NCBI GenBank assembly: GCA_009760855.2
Contig: WPIO01000191.1
Span: 280,501 to 344,500, forward strand
Reading direction: 5' to 3'
Source of the DNA: Cristatella mucedo
Lineage: Eukaryota; Bryozoa; Phylactolaemata; Cristatellidae
Length of the DNA stretch: 64,000 nucleotides
The first letter of the stretch is position 1, and every line of letters begins with the position of its first letter. Both the position numbers and the translations under genes were made by a program. Positions 1 to 14,011 of this stretch are shown piece by piece. The notes beneath the pieces are model-generated. The model was given only the letters and a program-made list of their open reading frames with translations, was not told the DNA's origin and did not search any database.

Positions 1-1072
1 GCTTTGGAAGCAAGTCGGCAATGGATAGCCTATTTAAGTCGGTGATGGTTTGGGCCACTTGGCAATTAAAGGAGTGGGCGTGGCTGCGACATGTAACCGG
101 CGTTAGGGACCGAAAACGCAGCGTGCAGCAAGTCTGTGTTGTTCCAGCGAACCGATACAGTTGGACGACGATTGAGCTTGGCCACTGCGGAATGAGCCTC
201 AAAAAGTTCATAGTTCCATAGTGACGGTAAGGCGTCCGGCTAGAGCTGAGTAGCTTTTATTTACAAATGTTTTCGAAAATACCGCACTGCGTTGGCACTG
301 TATTCGTGAAACCTCATATTATTAAGTAAGATGTACTACTTCGGGGGGGGGGTAAATATGTCTGACAAAATAACTGTGTCTACCATGTTCTGGTCAGTCG
401 TCAAAATTTGGGATGGCATCATCATCTAAAATGTCGATATTGTAACCGTTTTTCGGGCATTTTCAATTTTAGTGGGTCACTGCAGTCATTATTAATTTCC
501 TTCCCAATACCAGGGCTTAAAATCGACTGGAAATTGTTCTCCATCTGCCTAAGGTAAGCAAGAGACTTGCATACATACGATCTTCCCTCGATAATCCATG
601 GAGGAGTTTATATTAGTTAAAACGTGGTCAGAAAGAGCATCCTAACGTTTCTTACAAGCAATAACTTTCGAGCACTCCTCGTCGGACGACTGCGAACCAA
701 GCTGGCGACAGGCTCGGCCGAGTCAGCTTCGGACGATTTGACGGACGATAGAATGCGTGCAGGGTAAGCTCACGTGTTTTTCGTGTTTTGAGTTGCGATA
801 TTACCGTTCGCTACTGTATTGCTTTACCTAGTACTATTCACTTTTCAATATTTACTTTTCATCGTGCAGGAGCTGCCCAAATGCTCATTGGCTGGTCGCG
901 AGTGTCAGCTGCATCGTCAGTCCGGGCAGCTTCTGCTCGGACGTAACGTCGGACGAACGCTGGCTTGTGTTTATGCAAAGCATCAGAAGCAACAGCACGA
1001 GGTCTGACTAGAGCAGCTCGTGCTCGTACGAGTTTCGAGATTTCAACTCGTTAGTTTGTGGATTATTCAACT
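1..1072. other. No gene recognised
   Basis: Short open frames only, none resembling a known family, and no clear repeat. It lies downstream of the minus-strand TRIM-like gene and may hold its 3' flank. Confidence 0.4.
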
Positions 1073-2134
1073 TTATTCGTTACAATGAACATGTACAGGT
1101 ACGTGCAGCGCCTGCAGCTGTGAAGCCAAGCTCTGAGTGACATGCAGTGCTAAGTAGGTAGTGGTCCCCCCCCTGGAGCTGCAGCTGCCTCCCAGCATCT
1201 CATCCACAGCTACTGCTGCTGCTGCTGCTGCTGCACGGTACACTCTCACAGTATGACCGTTGCAGCCCAGCACGGCTAGCACGGTCCTCTGTCCTCCGCC
1301 CAGTGACAGGCACTGAGGCTGCAGCAGTCCGTGGCTGCTGTAGGAGAGGACCTGCTGCAGCACCCGCCCAGTCACAGCACAGAGAACACAGTCCTTGCTG
1401 CCTGCCTGCCTCCCTGCCACAGCCAGGTACACGATGCCGCCTGCAGCACAGACGCCACCCGCTTCCTCCCAGCTGCTCAGCTCGTGTCTCCATTGTCTGT
1501 CACCTCGGTGGCTCCAGCTGTCCACTACGTACAGCTCTCTGCCATCGTCCAGCCTCACCTCGCTGTAGCTCGCAGTGATCAGAGCAGCAGCAGTGAGAGC
1601 CACGCTGCCTATGTCATACTCTGGGCGGCTGATGTACAGCATACTCGTACTCGCTGCTGTACAGCAGCCGCCCCGAGCTCAGATGCAGCAGCTGCAGCTG
1701 TCGGCCCTCGGCCACAGCGAGCAGGTCGCCGAGCACGGACAGCTGCCACGGAGACCACGGCAGCTCAGCGACACGTCGTTCCTCAAGCCACGTCCCCTGC
1801 GAGTCCCCTGCAGCAGCAGCAGCAGAGCTGCTTCGTCTGAGCAGCAGGACGAGCTGTGAGTAGTACATGGCTACAGCTGCACGTCCGTCCTGCAAGGACT
1901 GCACTGCAATGACGTAGTCTTCCTCTCCGTCGCTCAGCCTCGCAGGTTTTCAGACGCTCAGCTCTCTGCCACTCTGACTGTATTCCTTCAGGCCGTGCTG
2001 CCAGGCAGCCAGCAGCAGATGCCCCTCTGACGTCACAGACAGGTCCATGCAAGAGACAGGCAGCAGGAAGCTGCTGGAGGCCGAGTCGATGTGCAGCTCT
2101 GGCTGCTCCTCTGCTACAACGAACGCTGCACTGA
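1073..2134 (-). CDS. TRIM-like gene, 3' exon: degenerate NHL/WD-type beta-propeller
   Basis: The minus strand encodes repeated blade-like segments with the pattern hydrophobic strand, G-x-L-L-L-A, then Y/W and a short turn. Examples are HLLLAAWQHGLKEYSQSG, DLLAVAEGRQLQLLHLSSG and VLAVLGCNGHTVRVYR. An acceptor (tttag before 2,134) joins in phase with the donor of the RING/B-box exon at 8,728, which would give a TRIM protein ending in a propeller, as in the TRIM-NHL class. Two defects are visible: an in-frame TGA at 1,950-1,952 with the same reading frame on both sides, and a frameshift near 1,640. The stop is at 1,073. Whether the gene is inactive or the sequence has errors is open. The join between the two exons is inferred; extra exons in the 6.6 kb intron are possible. 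Confidence 0.55.
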
Positions 2135-2359
2135 CTAAATACAGGCATACGATTTGCTATTTATTATCCAAGATATAACATTCGCTATATCTTTACATTG
2201 GCAAACGATATTAATCTTAGGCGCTACAAGCTCTACACGTCTCGAAGCTGCTGGGGGCTCGTGAAGTGCAGCGCTGGCTGCTTCTCTACCGCTGCAAGCG
2301 CTGCGTTGCTGAACAGTAGAAATCTTAGACATTATCGTCGCTATTTATGTCGCTATTTA

Positions 2360-2366
<7 letters not shown>

Positions 2367-2391
<25 letters not shown>

Positions 2392-2427
2392 TGATATATA
2401 TATTGATACATATATTGATATATATTG
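2367..2427. repeat. TA-rich microsatellite
   Basis: Alternating TA run followed by TATTGA-type variants, inside the TRIM-like intron. Confidence 0.85.
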
Positions 2428-2814
2428 TGCAGGAAGCACGAGTGAGCCACAGCTGCTACAGGTCCGAGTACGTTGACCACTTTGCATTTGCTGCCGAAAA
2501 ATATGAAAGATCGACAACTCATTGATGGCATAAAAGAACAAGCAGACCTTGTGCTTACCGGCTTCAATGTGGGACTACTCTGTTTGCATTAGACCATTTT
2601 CAATTTCATTACATTTATGCTGATGCTTAACTTGCCAGCTCATGCATGGTGTTTACCTTACCTTAAGTCATGCTTACACAATAAAATGAAGTACGATGTT
2701 TCATTGCTTACCTCCACTCTTGAGAGATGTTTGGTCTCATTTGCAGCTTTTACATTTCTGCCACAACCTCACTTCTTTCTGCTTAGCTATGACATAACCA
2801 GAGGCTAATCAAAT

Positions 2815-2955
2815 ATTAATAAATAAATAAATATTCATTTATATAGCGCCCCAAGAGAACTTAATCTCTATTCAGGCGCTTCACATATGCCTCAGGGCTC
2901 GAGCCCACGACCTCAGTCAGACCTTGGTCGGGGCGAGCACCTTAACCGCTAGACC
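2815..2955 (-). repeat. tRNA-derived SINE (antisense)
   Basis: Reverse complement carries a tRNA-like B box (GGGCTCGAGCCC context) after a GCGGTTAAGGTGCTCG segment. It ends in a GCGCCTGAATAGAGATTAAGTTCTCT hairpin and a TATAAATGAATAT tail. The same unit recurs at 53,300-53,440, 7,955-8,065 and 49,665-49,800. Confidence 0.7.
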
Positions 2956-3800
2956 GCAGCAGCAGATCAGTGCAACGTAGGAGCTGGACAGTGGGAATAG
3001 GGTCCAGAGAACTTGCTGTCTTCATTGATTGGGCTGGGAATTTCAGGACGATATTTGTAGTGACCTGCTTAAATGTAGACATTGAGGTGCAGCCAGGAAT
3101 CGAGGGACAGCATTCTAGGGGGGATGCTGTCATCGCAGAAATGTACTCCATTATCTTGTCTATTTTCTGCACAAAGAATCAAGAGAAGCGATCGGCTAGA
3201 TCATCAGAAGGATCGGGTAAGGAGCTAATCTGGGTGTGGCTGAGGAGATGAATGATCGTCAACTCCAGCCTTTTTGGATTGGGCATCTGTGATCAACAAT
3301 GTTTTTATAGCCCAACTTGGCCTTTGCTAGGATCGGTTGGTACGACTTACAGTAGTCCTCGTAAGCCTGTCGATGGACAGTCAGTCCTGATCTTTTGTAC
3401 GCTTTTTCAACCTTGAGCTTAGTAGAACTAGCTAGTTTAATGTCTGTGGTAAACCATAGGCCGTCTGGGCGAGGGCCCACAGTCCGCTTAGTCAGAGGTG
3501 CAAACTCGTCGAGCGTGTCAGGTAGTGTCGTGTTGTAGCTATCTACCAATGATGACAGATCGAAGGGAGGACTCAGCAGCAGAGGCGAAGCAGATATTCT
3601 CGCACGGACAGCATCTATGTCAAGGGTCTTGAGGTTAGGCGATTCACAGGTTATTCTAGAGGAGGAGGTGGGCACACCCTGTAGATTGAATGAGATCTGC
3701 ATGTGGTCAGATAAGCAGGATTTAGTAATAATTGGTGATGACAAAGTGCAGTTGTATGAGAAAAAATTTGGTTCGTAGGTTCTGCTAGAATGGTAGAACA
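2945..3800 (-). mobile_element. L2/CR1-like LINE fragment (family A)
   Basis: The minus strand encodes the segment between endonuclease and reverse transcriptase seen intact at 39,560-40,350: the SYNCTLSSPIITKSCLSDHMQ block and the DGLWFT and RSGLTVHRQAYEDYC blocks. It is truncated at both ends and frameshifted, so it is a dead fragment. Confidence 0.8.
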
Positions 3801-3869
3801 CGAGTGCTTAGTTTCATATCGTCATCAATCAGCTATGCAGTGCAGGTTGATACAAGCAATACAAATACA

Positions 3870-4205
3870 TTCAGCATGCGCTATCTATTGGTGAGTGGCA
3901 TCGTGCTCAATAAACACCATGACCAACGTAGGGTTACATTAGGTTCATTAAAGTTACATGCATAGGATCGGCTTGCAAGTGCAGCTAGTAAGAGCATGCA
4001 AGGTGTGAGCACACATAACCACACAAAGGTCGAATCACAGGATCCTGCTCAATGCTGTGATCGATAGGTACATTTTTAGAGTCTTTTTAAATGTGGAAAA
4101 GGGTCAGGAGATGTCGTGCAGCAAGTCGTGAGTGAGTTCCGGGCTTTGGGAGCATACGAACTAACTGCACGGTCTCCAAAGGTTTTGAGATTCTTACGAT
4201 GTAAA
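3870..4205 (-). mobile_element. LINE family A 3' fragment
   Basis: Diverged copy of the family A 3' region, including the GGCTTTGGGAGCATACGAACTAA and GCACGGTCTCCAAAGG blocks (in plus reading) also present at 38,170, 43,440 and 49,530. Confidence 0.7.
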
Positions 4206-5180
4206 CAGATTCAGAACAACGGGTGGTCGCGATACTACGCGATATTGCAGGTTCATTTCCTTAATAATTATATTTGTAACTACACATTAATTACCTCACA
4301 TAGCCATGCCTGCCGAAATCTTGTGGCTACCGTCTGCAGCAATCTCCTGGGTCTTGCTATAGCAGTCACATTGTAAAGCCAAGGTCACAGAAGGTTAGCC
4401 AAGTCTACTTGAAACCTCTTTTCTCTATATATCTATTCGATAAGGACAAGCTAATGGGCTCAAACTGCATTCTGAAGGAAAGCCTTAGTCGCTACAGCAC
4501 CTCCGCTGGTCTGTCCCTTAAGGCGATTCCGATTGAGCCATTAGTAGGAACTAGAGAGGCATAAATAACTACGAGGCAAACATGCAGCAAACACATACCG
4601 TTGTGGCAATTTGCAAATATCTGCACTAGTGTTAAGATCCACCTAGCACAGGCCTGTGACGAAGGATGGTAAGCCGACGACAGACACCGGAACCGATGTG
4701 ATGCCACGCATTTCCATCATTTTCTCAACCGACCATTGTTAAACTACTACCAGCAAAGCTAGTCCAGAATAAGTGATAAGAAGAGGCTCGGCGCGAGCTT
4801 GCAGCGAGAGCCGTCAGATCGTACAGCTAGTCGAGTTGCCTCGCTCGTACCGCAACAACTTAACGTGTCAAAACTGCTTATAGCCTAGCGTTCCAACGTA
4901 GCAGCATCTGTCAGCTCAAGTTCTGACAAGTGAGGCCAACAGCACTCCGAATCCTAGGTCATCGCCAACTTTCAACGCGATCCGATCCAACAAATCCTAC
5001 TAGCTTTGACGTCATGTTTCTTCTGGTAATGAATTTTAACCGTGAATAGGTTATAATAGATGTACGTATTATCTTAGACAGCTGCTTAGCTTGTGACAAT
5101 TTGCAGAGCTAGCCATTGCGTCAGATCACCGTTTAAGATTCGGAACTGGAGTCCAAGTTGGCGTGCAAAAAATTAAACAA
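4206..5180. other. Intron sequence, nothing recognised
   Basis: No long open frame with a recognisable family and no repeat shared with the rest of the window. Confidence 0.3.
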
Positions 5181-5189
5181 GCTCCTCGG

Positions 5190-5690
5190 GTCTGTCTCGG
5201 CAAGATTATTGTAATTATCTTTTCGCTGAGCTACCGTTAAAGTCACTAGGCCGTTGCAGCTGCTATTCTTACACTGACCCACAAGGCCAGCCACGGCTTG
5301 GCTCTACCATACCTAGCTGAACTGCTGCACCAGTTTCAGCTTCCTGGTGCCCTCTGCACCTGTAGAGACAATACATTGGCCACTCCATTCTTCAGCTTAA
5401 AGATCGTTGAGGTAGTAGGTAGCATGGACAAAGCAAATAATGTGTCAAATAATGTGCTGCAGCAGAAAAGTGGTTGTCGTTTCGTAAGAATCGAGCAAGT
5501 GTGTTCCACCGTCCTGGATCTGCAGGGCTAAAGCTTCTGTCGCCAACTATCTTTAAGTGGAGGAATGGAGCAGCTAATTTATTCAGCTATACATTCCACT
5601 TTCTCCCTGCTGCGAGACAGGAAGCTACCGAATGCGTACTAAAAGAAGCATACACTTTCAGTGGGCTATAGAAATGTCTTTTGCTTAACA
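5190..5690 (+). mobile_element. LINE family B fragment
   Basis: Matches the reverse transcriptase C-terminal end seen at 6,640-7,020: CTGACCCACAA, then the segment encoding LAPSYLAELLHQF-like residues. Heavily frameshifted. Confidence 0.65.
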
Positions 5691-5714
5691 TCAATTTAGT
5701 CTTCGTGGTTCTGG

Positions 5715-5835
5715 GTAGCTACTGACAGGGATACATCACATTAATAAAACATCGTCCAACACTGGATTCTAACCCTCGACCTCGGGACCAACGTTGCGAA
5801 ATGCAACCACCTTACCTGTTGTGCCATCAAGGCAA
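5715..5835 (-). repeat. tRNA-like SINE fragment (antisense)
   Basis: Reverse complement contains a GAGGTCGAGGGTTAGAATCC B-box-like stretch preceded by GGTGGTTGCATTTCGCAA, as expected for a decayed tRNA-type promoter. Confidence 0.45.
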
Positions 5836-6234
5836 ACCAAAACCATACATGAAGGCAATAAAACAGTTGTTCTAGCACTATGCAGCTGAAGGCTTTCGGT
5901 GGTCAACTAAAAGAAGTCACCTACTATCACTATAATGTCAGAGGTCGTGAACTCAAATTCAAGGTACCCTGTTGCCCTCTGTAGGCCCCCTCATCCACTG
6001 TAGGTATCTATGGGCAACTTAAAATAGGCATGTTAGAGATGATGATATCTCGGAAATGAATGAATCGAGAAATTGTCCAGGTTTTTCAATCTTGACCTTT
6101 CCATTTGTGGCACAAATAGAGTCGATCTCACTGCCAAGGTGGCAAAGCATTTGTCATTCAAACCGTCGGAATCTGCTGCAGCAACTGAGAAACTGAATGC
6201 TTGCCTTGCCGACATTCGATTCAGGATGTCATAA

Positions 6235-7105
6235 ACCTTCTTGAAATTAAATGATGATAAAACCGAACTGCTGCTCATAGGACGCCCAAAGCGTGTGCCT
6301 GGATTAAAAGGCTTTGCTCTTCTAATAGGTAATGTTATTGTGCGACCATCACCACGTGCTCGTAATTTAGCTGCCGTTTTCGACAGCTGCCTTAAATTCG
6401 AAAGCTTCATTCAGAAGTCTGCCTCTATAGCTAGCCAACACATCCGATCCCTATCCAAGATTAGGAGGTGTCTGCCACCGTGGCTTGTAAAAAATTTAAC
6501 TAGCTCTTTAGTTCTCTGTCGGCTTGATTATTGTAATTCCATTTTGGCTGGTCTGCCAAAGAAAGCTATTAGGCCACTGCAGCAAACTATGAATATGGCT
6601 GCAGGCTAGTCGACAAGTCCCAGAGGTTTGAGCACGTGTCTCCTTTGCTAAAAGAGCTAGGATGGTTGCCGGTTGAGCACCAGATACAGAGCTAAGTTCT
6701 TACGCTGACCCACAACGTCCACTACAGCTTGGCTCCTTCCTACCTGGCTGAACCGCTGCACCAGTTTACGCCTCATCAAGCCCTCGGGTCCTGTGTGGAC
6801 AATAAATTAGCTGTCCCATTCCTCCACTTAAAGACCGTTGGCGACAGAAGCTTTAGCTCTGCAGGTCCTAGACTGTGGAACTTGCTTCCACAATTCTTGC
6901 TAAACGACAACTACTCTCCTACCTCAACTGCTCTCCTGACTCTGCTATGCTTCCTACTTTTTCTTTGTTGTGTTAGACGAAGTCTGTTGCCTACGGAATG
7001 CGTACCGAAAGCCAGGCTGTGAGTGTGCTATACAAAACTCCCCTGCGTATTACATGGTCTTTATGACTTTGTGGAGTTACAGACGGAAATACATTACATT
7101 ACAAA
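6235..7105 (+). mobile_element. LINE family B, 3' part of reverse transcriptase and 3' UTR
   Basis: Encodes the end of the palm and the thumb of a non-LTR reverse transcriptase: LKLNDDKTELLLIG, LSKIRRCLPPW and LDYCNSILAGLPKKAI, then (after a stop near 6,608) APSYLAEPLHQF and DRSFSSAGPRLWNLLP. The 3' end has the block CTATACAAAACTCCCCTGCG and a short ATTACATTACA tail. Related 3' ends lie at 10,360, 37,697 and 51,345. It is 5'-truncated and broken. Confidence 0.85.
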
Positions 7106-7950
7106 GCACAGGTGAACGTGGGAGCAGTAAGAAGCAGAGCTGAATCAGGCAAACAGTGGTGGAACTAAGCAGTGAAGCAGCAACAGCTCAGGACGGCTTG
7201 AAAATATTCGCCCGAGTCGGCGTCAGGAATGAAAACGACCTGAGAGGTATGACATAAACCACCCAGGGCTCAACAAATTTACAGCTAGGTAATATTAGTA
7301 TCTCAATAATACCACGATAGTATGATTAGCATGCATTCGAACGACTAAGAGACTCACTAAAGCCATTTATATTTCTTTGTCCCAAGAATGATGTTCAATA
7401 AAGGCTAACACTGCTGACATGTCCAGAAGGACCGACAAAGTGGAGATGCCATGATTGCTTCTACCCAAAATGCTGTTCGTCAAATGGAGTTGAGTTCCAG
7501 TAATGGCAGCATAGATGTAAAATGCCTATTTTGAAGCAGCATGCAAGTAAATAGTAAATCATATTATTCATATCAGAACGCCACTCACTTGTTAACCAAT
7601 AAAATTCCGTGATATTTGAATAGATCGGTGAATTTAATAATAAGATGGTCAGCAATCGAAGAAGTAAATATTCGGTAATTACCTGCTACGCGGACAGTAA
7701 ACCAACGAGAAAAAATTCTTAAGCTGCAAGCATGAGCTCTCATCTATTTTAAAAAATTAATTTGAACATGTTACTTGGTTTGTCGTATCCGGCTTACATG
7801 TGTTGCAGAAGCCATTCCATTGAGCACTCTGTTAAAGACGAGCGAGAATGTATCTTTCTAGCCTAACTGTGAGTGTGCACATGGAAAGTCTGGTGTTGGC
7901 AAACATGTGGTCCTTTGACATAATCCTCTTCTCTGCATAAAACGGAGTTA
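7106..7950. other. Intron sequence, nothing recognised
   Basis: AT-rich stretch without recognisable coding potential. Confidence 0.3.
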
Positions 7951-7954
7951 CTTT

Positions 7955-8065
7955 TTATAGCGCCCTAAGAAAACTGAATCTCCATTCAAGTGCTTTTCAA
8001 ATCCCTGCCAGTTCGAACCTACGATCGTTGATGTTAAAGGTGTGCACTTTACCACTGGGTCAAAC
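7955..8065 (-). repeat. tRNA-derived SINE (antisense, decayed)
   Basis: Shows the TATAGCGCCCTAAGAAAACTGAATCTCCATTCAAGTGCTTTTCA hairpin end (read over positions 7,958-8,000), followed by a decayed B box (GTTCGAACC) and the TTAAAGGTGTGCAC block. Same family as 2,815-2,955. Confidence 0.65.
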
Positions 8066-8727
8066 ATTCGCTGAGTATTTTACCCATGCAGCTGAACCGG
8101 CAACATGTACCATCGGGAAGATTATGACTAATGCAAATCACTGACGGTTCCTCAATTATATTAGCTAAGAACCGTTGTGTGATATATATGTGCTGGAGAA
8201 AAGCCGAAGCCATATAACAGACAGGGAGTTGTGTCCCTGGAATTGGCCTTGGCCTTCGTTGAATGTCATAGCTGCTGTTAAACGCCTGTAACACTCCACA
8301 CTGTCAAATCGACTTTCCTATGCTATAGATACTGATTTGTCAAGTTAAGGTGTGACCGTGTAAGGTAAGAACCCCACAAGTCAAGCAAGAGAATGCGAGG
8401 CATAGTCGGCAGTAGTTATGTTAGGGAGTTTCATGCGAGCAATCTTGACAGCACTAAACAGAGCCGTACAGCTTGCGAACTAGTGGCTCAGCATCAGAAA
8501 GTTATAGGCTGTAAACTTGGGTCTCGATAATATCATCTCACCTGCAATATTCCCACTTCCAGCACCCTCTTTGACAGCGATAATATTGGCAGCCATGCGG
8601 CCAAGGCAGTCTACAGAACAGAATCTTAATGGCTGAAACTGCGGAATCTCGGCAAGATGTGCTGGTCAGAGCTGTAAGCCAGGCCGGGCCACACACTGTC
8701 TGCTGTGCTTCACTGGCAGCTAGCTAC

Positions 8728-9816
8728 CTGTGGTCAGCTTTGGAGTTCCAATCCACGAGGTGATAACTTCATCTAGGTTTTCGGGCAGAGAGCCACTCAG
8801 CTCAACAAGCTTGCATGCATCCGGCGTCTCAGTGAATCCATCCAGCTGCTTGTCTATCGCATCAAGACGTGACTGCAAGGGAACCTGCTGGCCTAGCAAA
8901 TCAGGGGCATCTGCCACGTCTGCGAGGCAGCTAACGAAATCGAACGCATGCTGTACCGACTGGTGCAGCTGCTCGGCCAAACTTTGCAGAACGATAGCGC
9001 TGCCTTCGAGCTGGTCATAGCAATCCTTGAGCTTGCTCTCTGAATCATCAAAACGTTTGCTCAGAGCATCCACTGCATACTTCTTCTTCGTCCTCAGCTC
9101 GTCCAGATGAATGGCACGAGCCGATTTGATGTCATCGACCAGACTCCTTGGCTTTAGTAGCAGCTCAGACTTGCTAAACACACGTTCAAGCAGAAGCTGC
9201 ATGCTCTCTCTTGAGTCCTTCGTTAAAGTTTCAGCTCTCGGTCCTTTCATGACCTGTAGTGCCGAGTGTCCCGAGACCTCGCACTGTATGGCACAGCCAG
9301 TGCACTTTGCTTGCTTGCAGTCGAAGCACAGCAGATCCAGCGGTTTCGCGTGCTGCATGCACAGCTGCAGTCCTGCAGCTTGAAACAATTCGTTCCTTTC
9401 TTGATATGTTCTTCAAGTGCAATGGTCTTATGACTCGGATTGTAACGATTATGGCCGGCTAAGCAAGCTGAGCACAAGGAGCTCTGGCACTGCATGCACC
9501 AGACGTCTGCTAGATCGTCCGGTTTGGAGTCTGCTCTGCAGACGCTGCACTTATCTGCATCTTGAAGGGCTTTGTAACGTCTGAACAACTCGGCGACAAA
9601 GCCGTTTAGTCGCATCGTTGAACTGATGTCAGTGAATACGTCACAAGTAGGACAGCACATGTTGTTTGAGCCCTTGGCTGTGACAGCACGGTCAGCACAG
9701 CTACTGCAGCAGCTGTGCAAGCATCGCAGCAACAGTGGCTGCTCTGCCATTTGTTTGCAGGCGATGCAAGATAGCAAGCCTGTGTATAGTCTGGGCTGTG
9801 GAAGCTGCGGTGCCAT
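8728..9816 (-). CDS. TRIM-like RING/B-box/coiled-coil exon
   Basis: Starts at the ATG 9,814-9,816, just after a plausible acceptor (cttcag). A C3HC4-type RING (CIACKQMAEQPLLLRCLHSCCSSC, then CCPTC) occupies about residues 15-60. A B-box 1 follows (CSVCRADSKPDDLADVWCMQCQSSLCSACLAGH), then a B-box 2 (LCMQHAKPLDLLCFDCKQAKCTGC...H) and a helical coiled coil of about 150 residues. TRIM proteins with this order are E3 ubiquitin ligases. The exon ends at a donor (CACAG|GTAGCT, 8,728/8,727) whose phase fits the propeller exon at 2,134. A one-base frameshift between B-boxes 1 and 2, near 9,385-9,405, separates two open halves. It falls near a short A run and may be sequence error. Confidence 0.75.
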
Positions 9817-9999
9817 GGCAACCTGAAGAAAGTACAAGGAAAATCCAGCTGAAATATTAGCAACATACAATTTCGGGGACAGATGCAACCTTTAATAATA
9901 CCTATGAAACACTGACAATTGCAGAGCAGACACACTCCTCACCAAATAATGCCTGATATTCAAGGACAATTGTGAGTAAATTGTCTTCTAGGTGATGCC

Positions 10000-10445
10000 A
10001 CTTGCTGAACTGCTGAACTGCTGCATCAGTTTCAGCCTGTTTTCGCCCTCAGGTCGTGTTTGGACAATAATTAGTTGTTCCATTTCTCCGCTTCAAGACC
10101 GTTGGCGACAGTAGAAGCTTTAGCTCTGCAGGTCCTAGACTGTGGAACTCGCTTCCACAATTCTTACGCAACGATAACTACTCTGCTACTGCCGACTATG
10201 GCACATCCTTTTCAGCAGTCCTGAGCTGCTACTTCTATGCTACTCGCTACCTCAACTGCTTACCTGACTCTGCTATGCTTCCCACTTTCTCTTTGTTTCG
10301 TGAGACGAAGTCTGTTGGCTACCGATTGCGTACCGAAAGCCACTTGGGCTGTAAGTGCGCTATACAAAACTCTCCTGCGTAACACCCACATGGTCTTTAA
10401 GACTTTGTGGAGTAACAGACGGAGATACATGACATGACATGCCAC
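10000..10445 (+). mobile_element. LINE family B 3' fragment
   Basis: Contains the GCTGAACTGCTG, TTTAGCTCTGCAGGTCCTAG and CTATACAAAACTCTCCTGCG blocks of family B in order, ending at ACATGACATGACA. Broken by frameshifts. Confidence 0.75.
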
Positions 10446-12485
<2,040 letters not shown>

Positions 12486-12523
12486 TATCCTCCGCTAAAG
12501 GAGTACTATGGGAGTTATGTCCC

Positions 12524-12817
12524 TCAAAACACTTTTATTGATGTTTCTCTAATTCTAATCGACCAACAGGTATGCAAATTTGCAAAAACAACAAGGGCAA
12601 CAGTATTTATCTTTTGATATAACCATAGTACCACTTCCGTCATAATTCTCTCTTTGTACCTGCATACCCAGTCCTTGATGATAAGAATTTTCCCTTTTAC
12701 ATCCTCAAATTTTTCTCCAACCTCGGTTTCACCATCGGTTGTCAAAAAATTTCCCAATATTGCAAAAGGAAAAATTCTATCATCACTAAATTCAATATCT
12801 TTATAGGAAAGACTCAT
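12524..12817 (-). CDS. Small protein encoded in the left inverted repeat
   Basis: 97 residues from an ATG at 12,817. The N-terminal half (EFSDDRIFPFAILGNFLTTD, then GETEVGEKFEDV) is the part shared with the right inverted repeat. No family recognised. A truncated copy of its N-terminal half is readable at the right end, so either a terminal gene was duplicated or both termini derive from one sequence. Confidence 0.45.
   Translation of the reverse strand: MSLSYKDIEFSDDRIFPFAILGNFLTTDGETEVGEKFEDVKGKILIIKDWVCRYKERIMTEVVLWLYQKINTVALVVFANLHTCWSIRIRETSIKVF
12677..12800 (+). repeat. Left inverted repeat of the element
   Basis: Its reverse complement matches 35,862-35,988 at most positions, including GAATTTAGTGATGATAGAAT, TTTTTTGACAACCGATGGTG and ACCGAGGTTGGAGAAAAA. 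The match stops abruptly outward. Confidence 0.85.
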
Positions 12818-12940
12818 TTATTTGAAATGTTAAATATCCGAAATATAGTAATTGACATATCTTTTTATTCCATTTGTTTTATCTATCGATGTTGAAGGAG
12901 AATAATTAACTCCTTTAACTAATCCAATCTCATGATAATC

Positions 12941-13931
12941 TTAATAACTTGGAAACCTATTGTTTGATGCATATCCACTCGGGAATATAATAGTAAAATT
13001 AATTGATACTTCTGAATCAGTATTTGAAATTGTAATATTATATGGTGAATTACTTACATCTAATAAATTATATAGATCTTTTATATATGTTCTATCATGA
13101 TAAATTTCTGTAACGATTATATCACCAGGTATTGGTCTTTCTGTAAGATACATTACATTATACGAATGTTCCTTTTTAATATTAATACAAATATCTGCTT
13201 TAGGAATTGGAATTCCAAAAGTTTCTTTACCATATTTAATTCTAATATAATTGTAAACTGATTTAGAAATTCTAAGGCTAGTTAAATTATTATGATAATA
13301 AGTAACAGTAGATGCGAAATCATCTAAATCTACTAAACGAAAATATAGTCTTTTATATACTGGTTTTTTTACCTTTACATCAGATAGTTTTGATAAAATT
13401 AATTTTCCTTTATCAGAGGAAGAAAATGATTGTGGTGGTGAGCCAATATTTGTCAAACTTTTTACACTTAAATTACCAAAACATTTAATAAACCTTGTGT
13501 TAGCAATAATACTAGAAAATTGTTCATTTGCCACAGACTCTAGATACCAGTTTAAAATTGTTCTATTAGGGACTAAATCATTTGGTTGGTAATTAATTAA
13601 ATCTAGATCATCTCTTTTCGAATATATTTTTTTAACATTTAAATTTCCACTTATATTACTTGAGCCATATGAATTAACTTTTGAATCAACGTTTTTTTGT
13701 TGCAATATCAGAAGGATTTGTAGTATCAGATAGTTTTACATACTTTTTTGATTTTGCAGATAAATTTCCTCTTATGCTTTGATCTAATTCTAAATCTTTT
13801 CTTAGATAGTTATTATCAGCAAAGTTTTTATTAACAGCTTCTAATAAATCAATTGTCTCTCCAACATTTATTATTCTATTTTTTGAAAAATGTAACGTTC
13901 CACCAATTTGTAAATCTCTTTTAGAAAGCAT
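12941..13931 (-). CDS. Fibre-like protein with phage-tail-fibre repeats (frameshifted)
   Basis: Begins at the ATG 13,931, downstream of a TTATATAGCAA promoter-like box. The N-terminal part holds fibre repeats of the form N-x-I-(I/T)-N-(L/V)-x-x-(P/T)-I-x-x-x-(D/E)-A-V-N-K-x-(Y/F)-(V/A)-D (NRIINVGETIDLLEAVNKNF) and a second partial one (LSDTTNPSDIATKK). Such repeats occur in bacteriophage tail-fibre and adhesin proteins, where they form trimeric shafts. The C-terminal 150 residues are beta-rich with no recognised family, and are probably the head domain. A frameshift at 13,690-13,705 splits the frame. Receptor attachment is inferred. Confidence 0.6.
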
Positions 13932-14011
13932 TTATTGAATTGCTATATAAAGTGTTATGTTTATCGATTTACCAAGTAAATCGCGTGTAGCTAAAAATGT
14001 AGAAATGTCTA

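Noticed and set aside
1200-1860. Plus-strand open frames over the TRIM propeller exon
   Set aside because: GC-rich antisense shadows; the minus strand carries the blade pattern and splice site.
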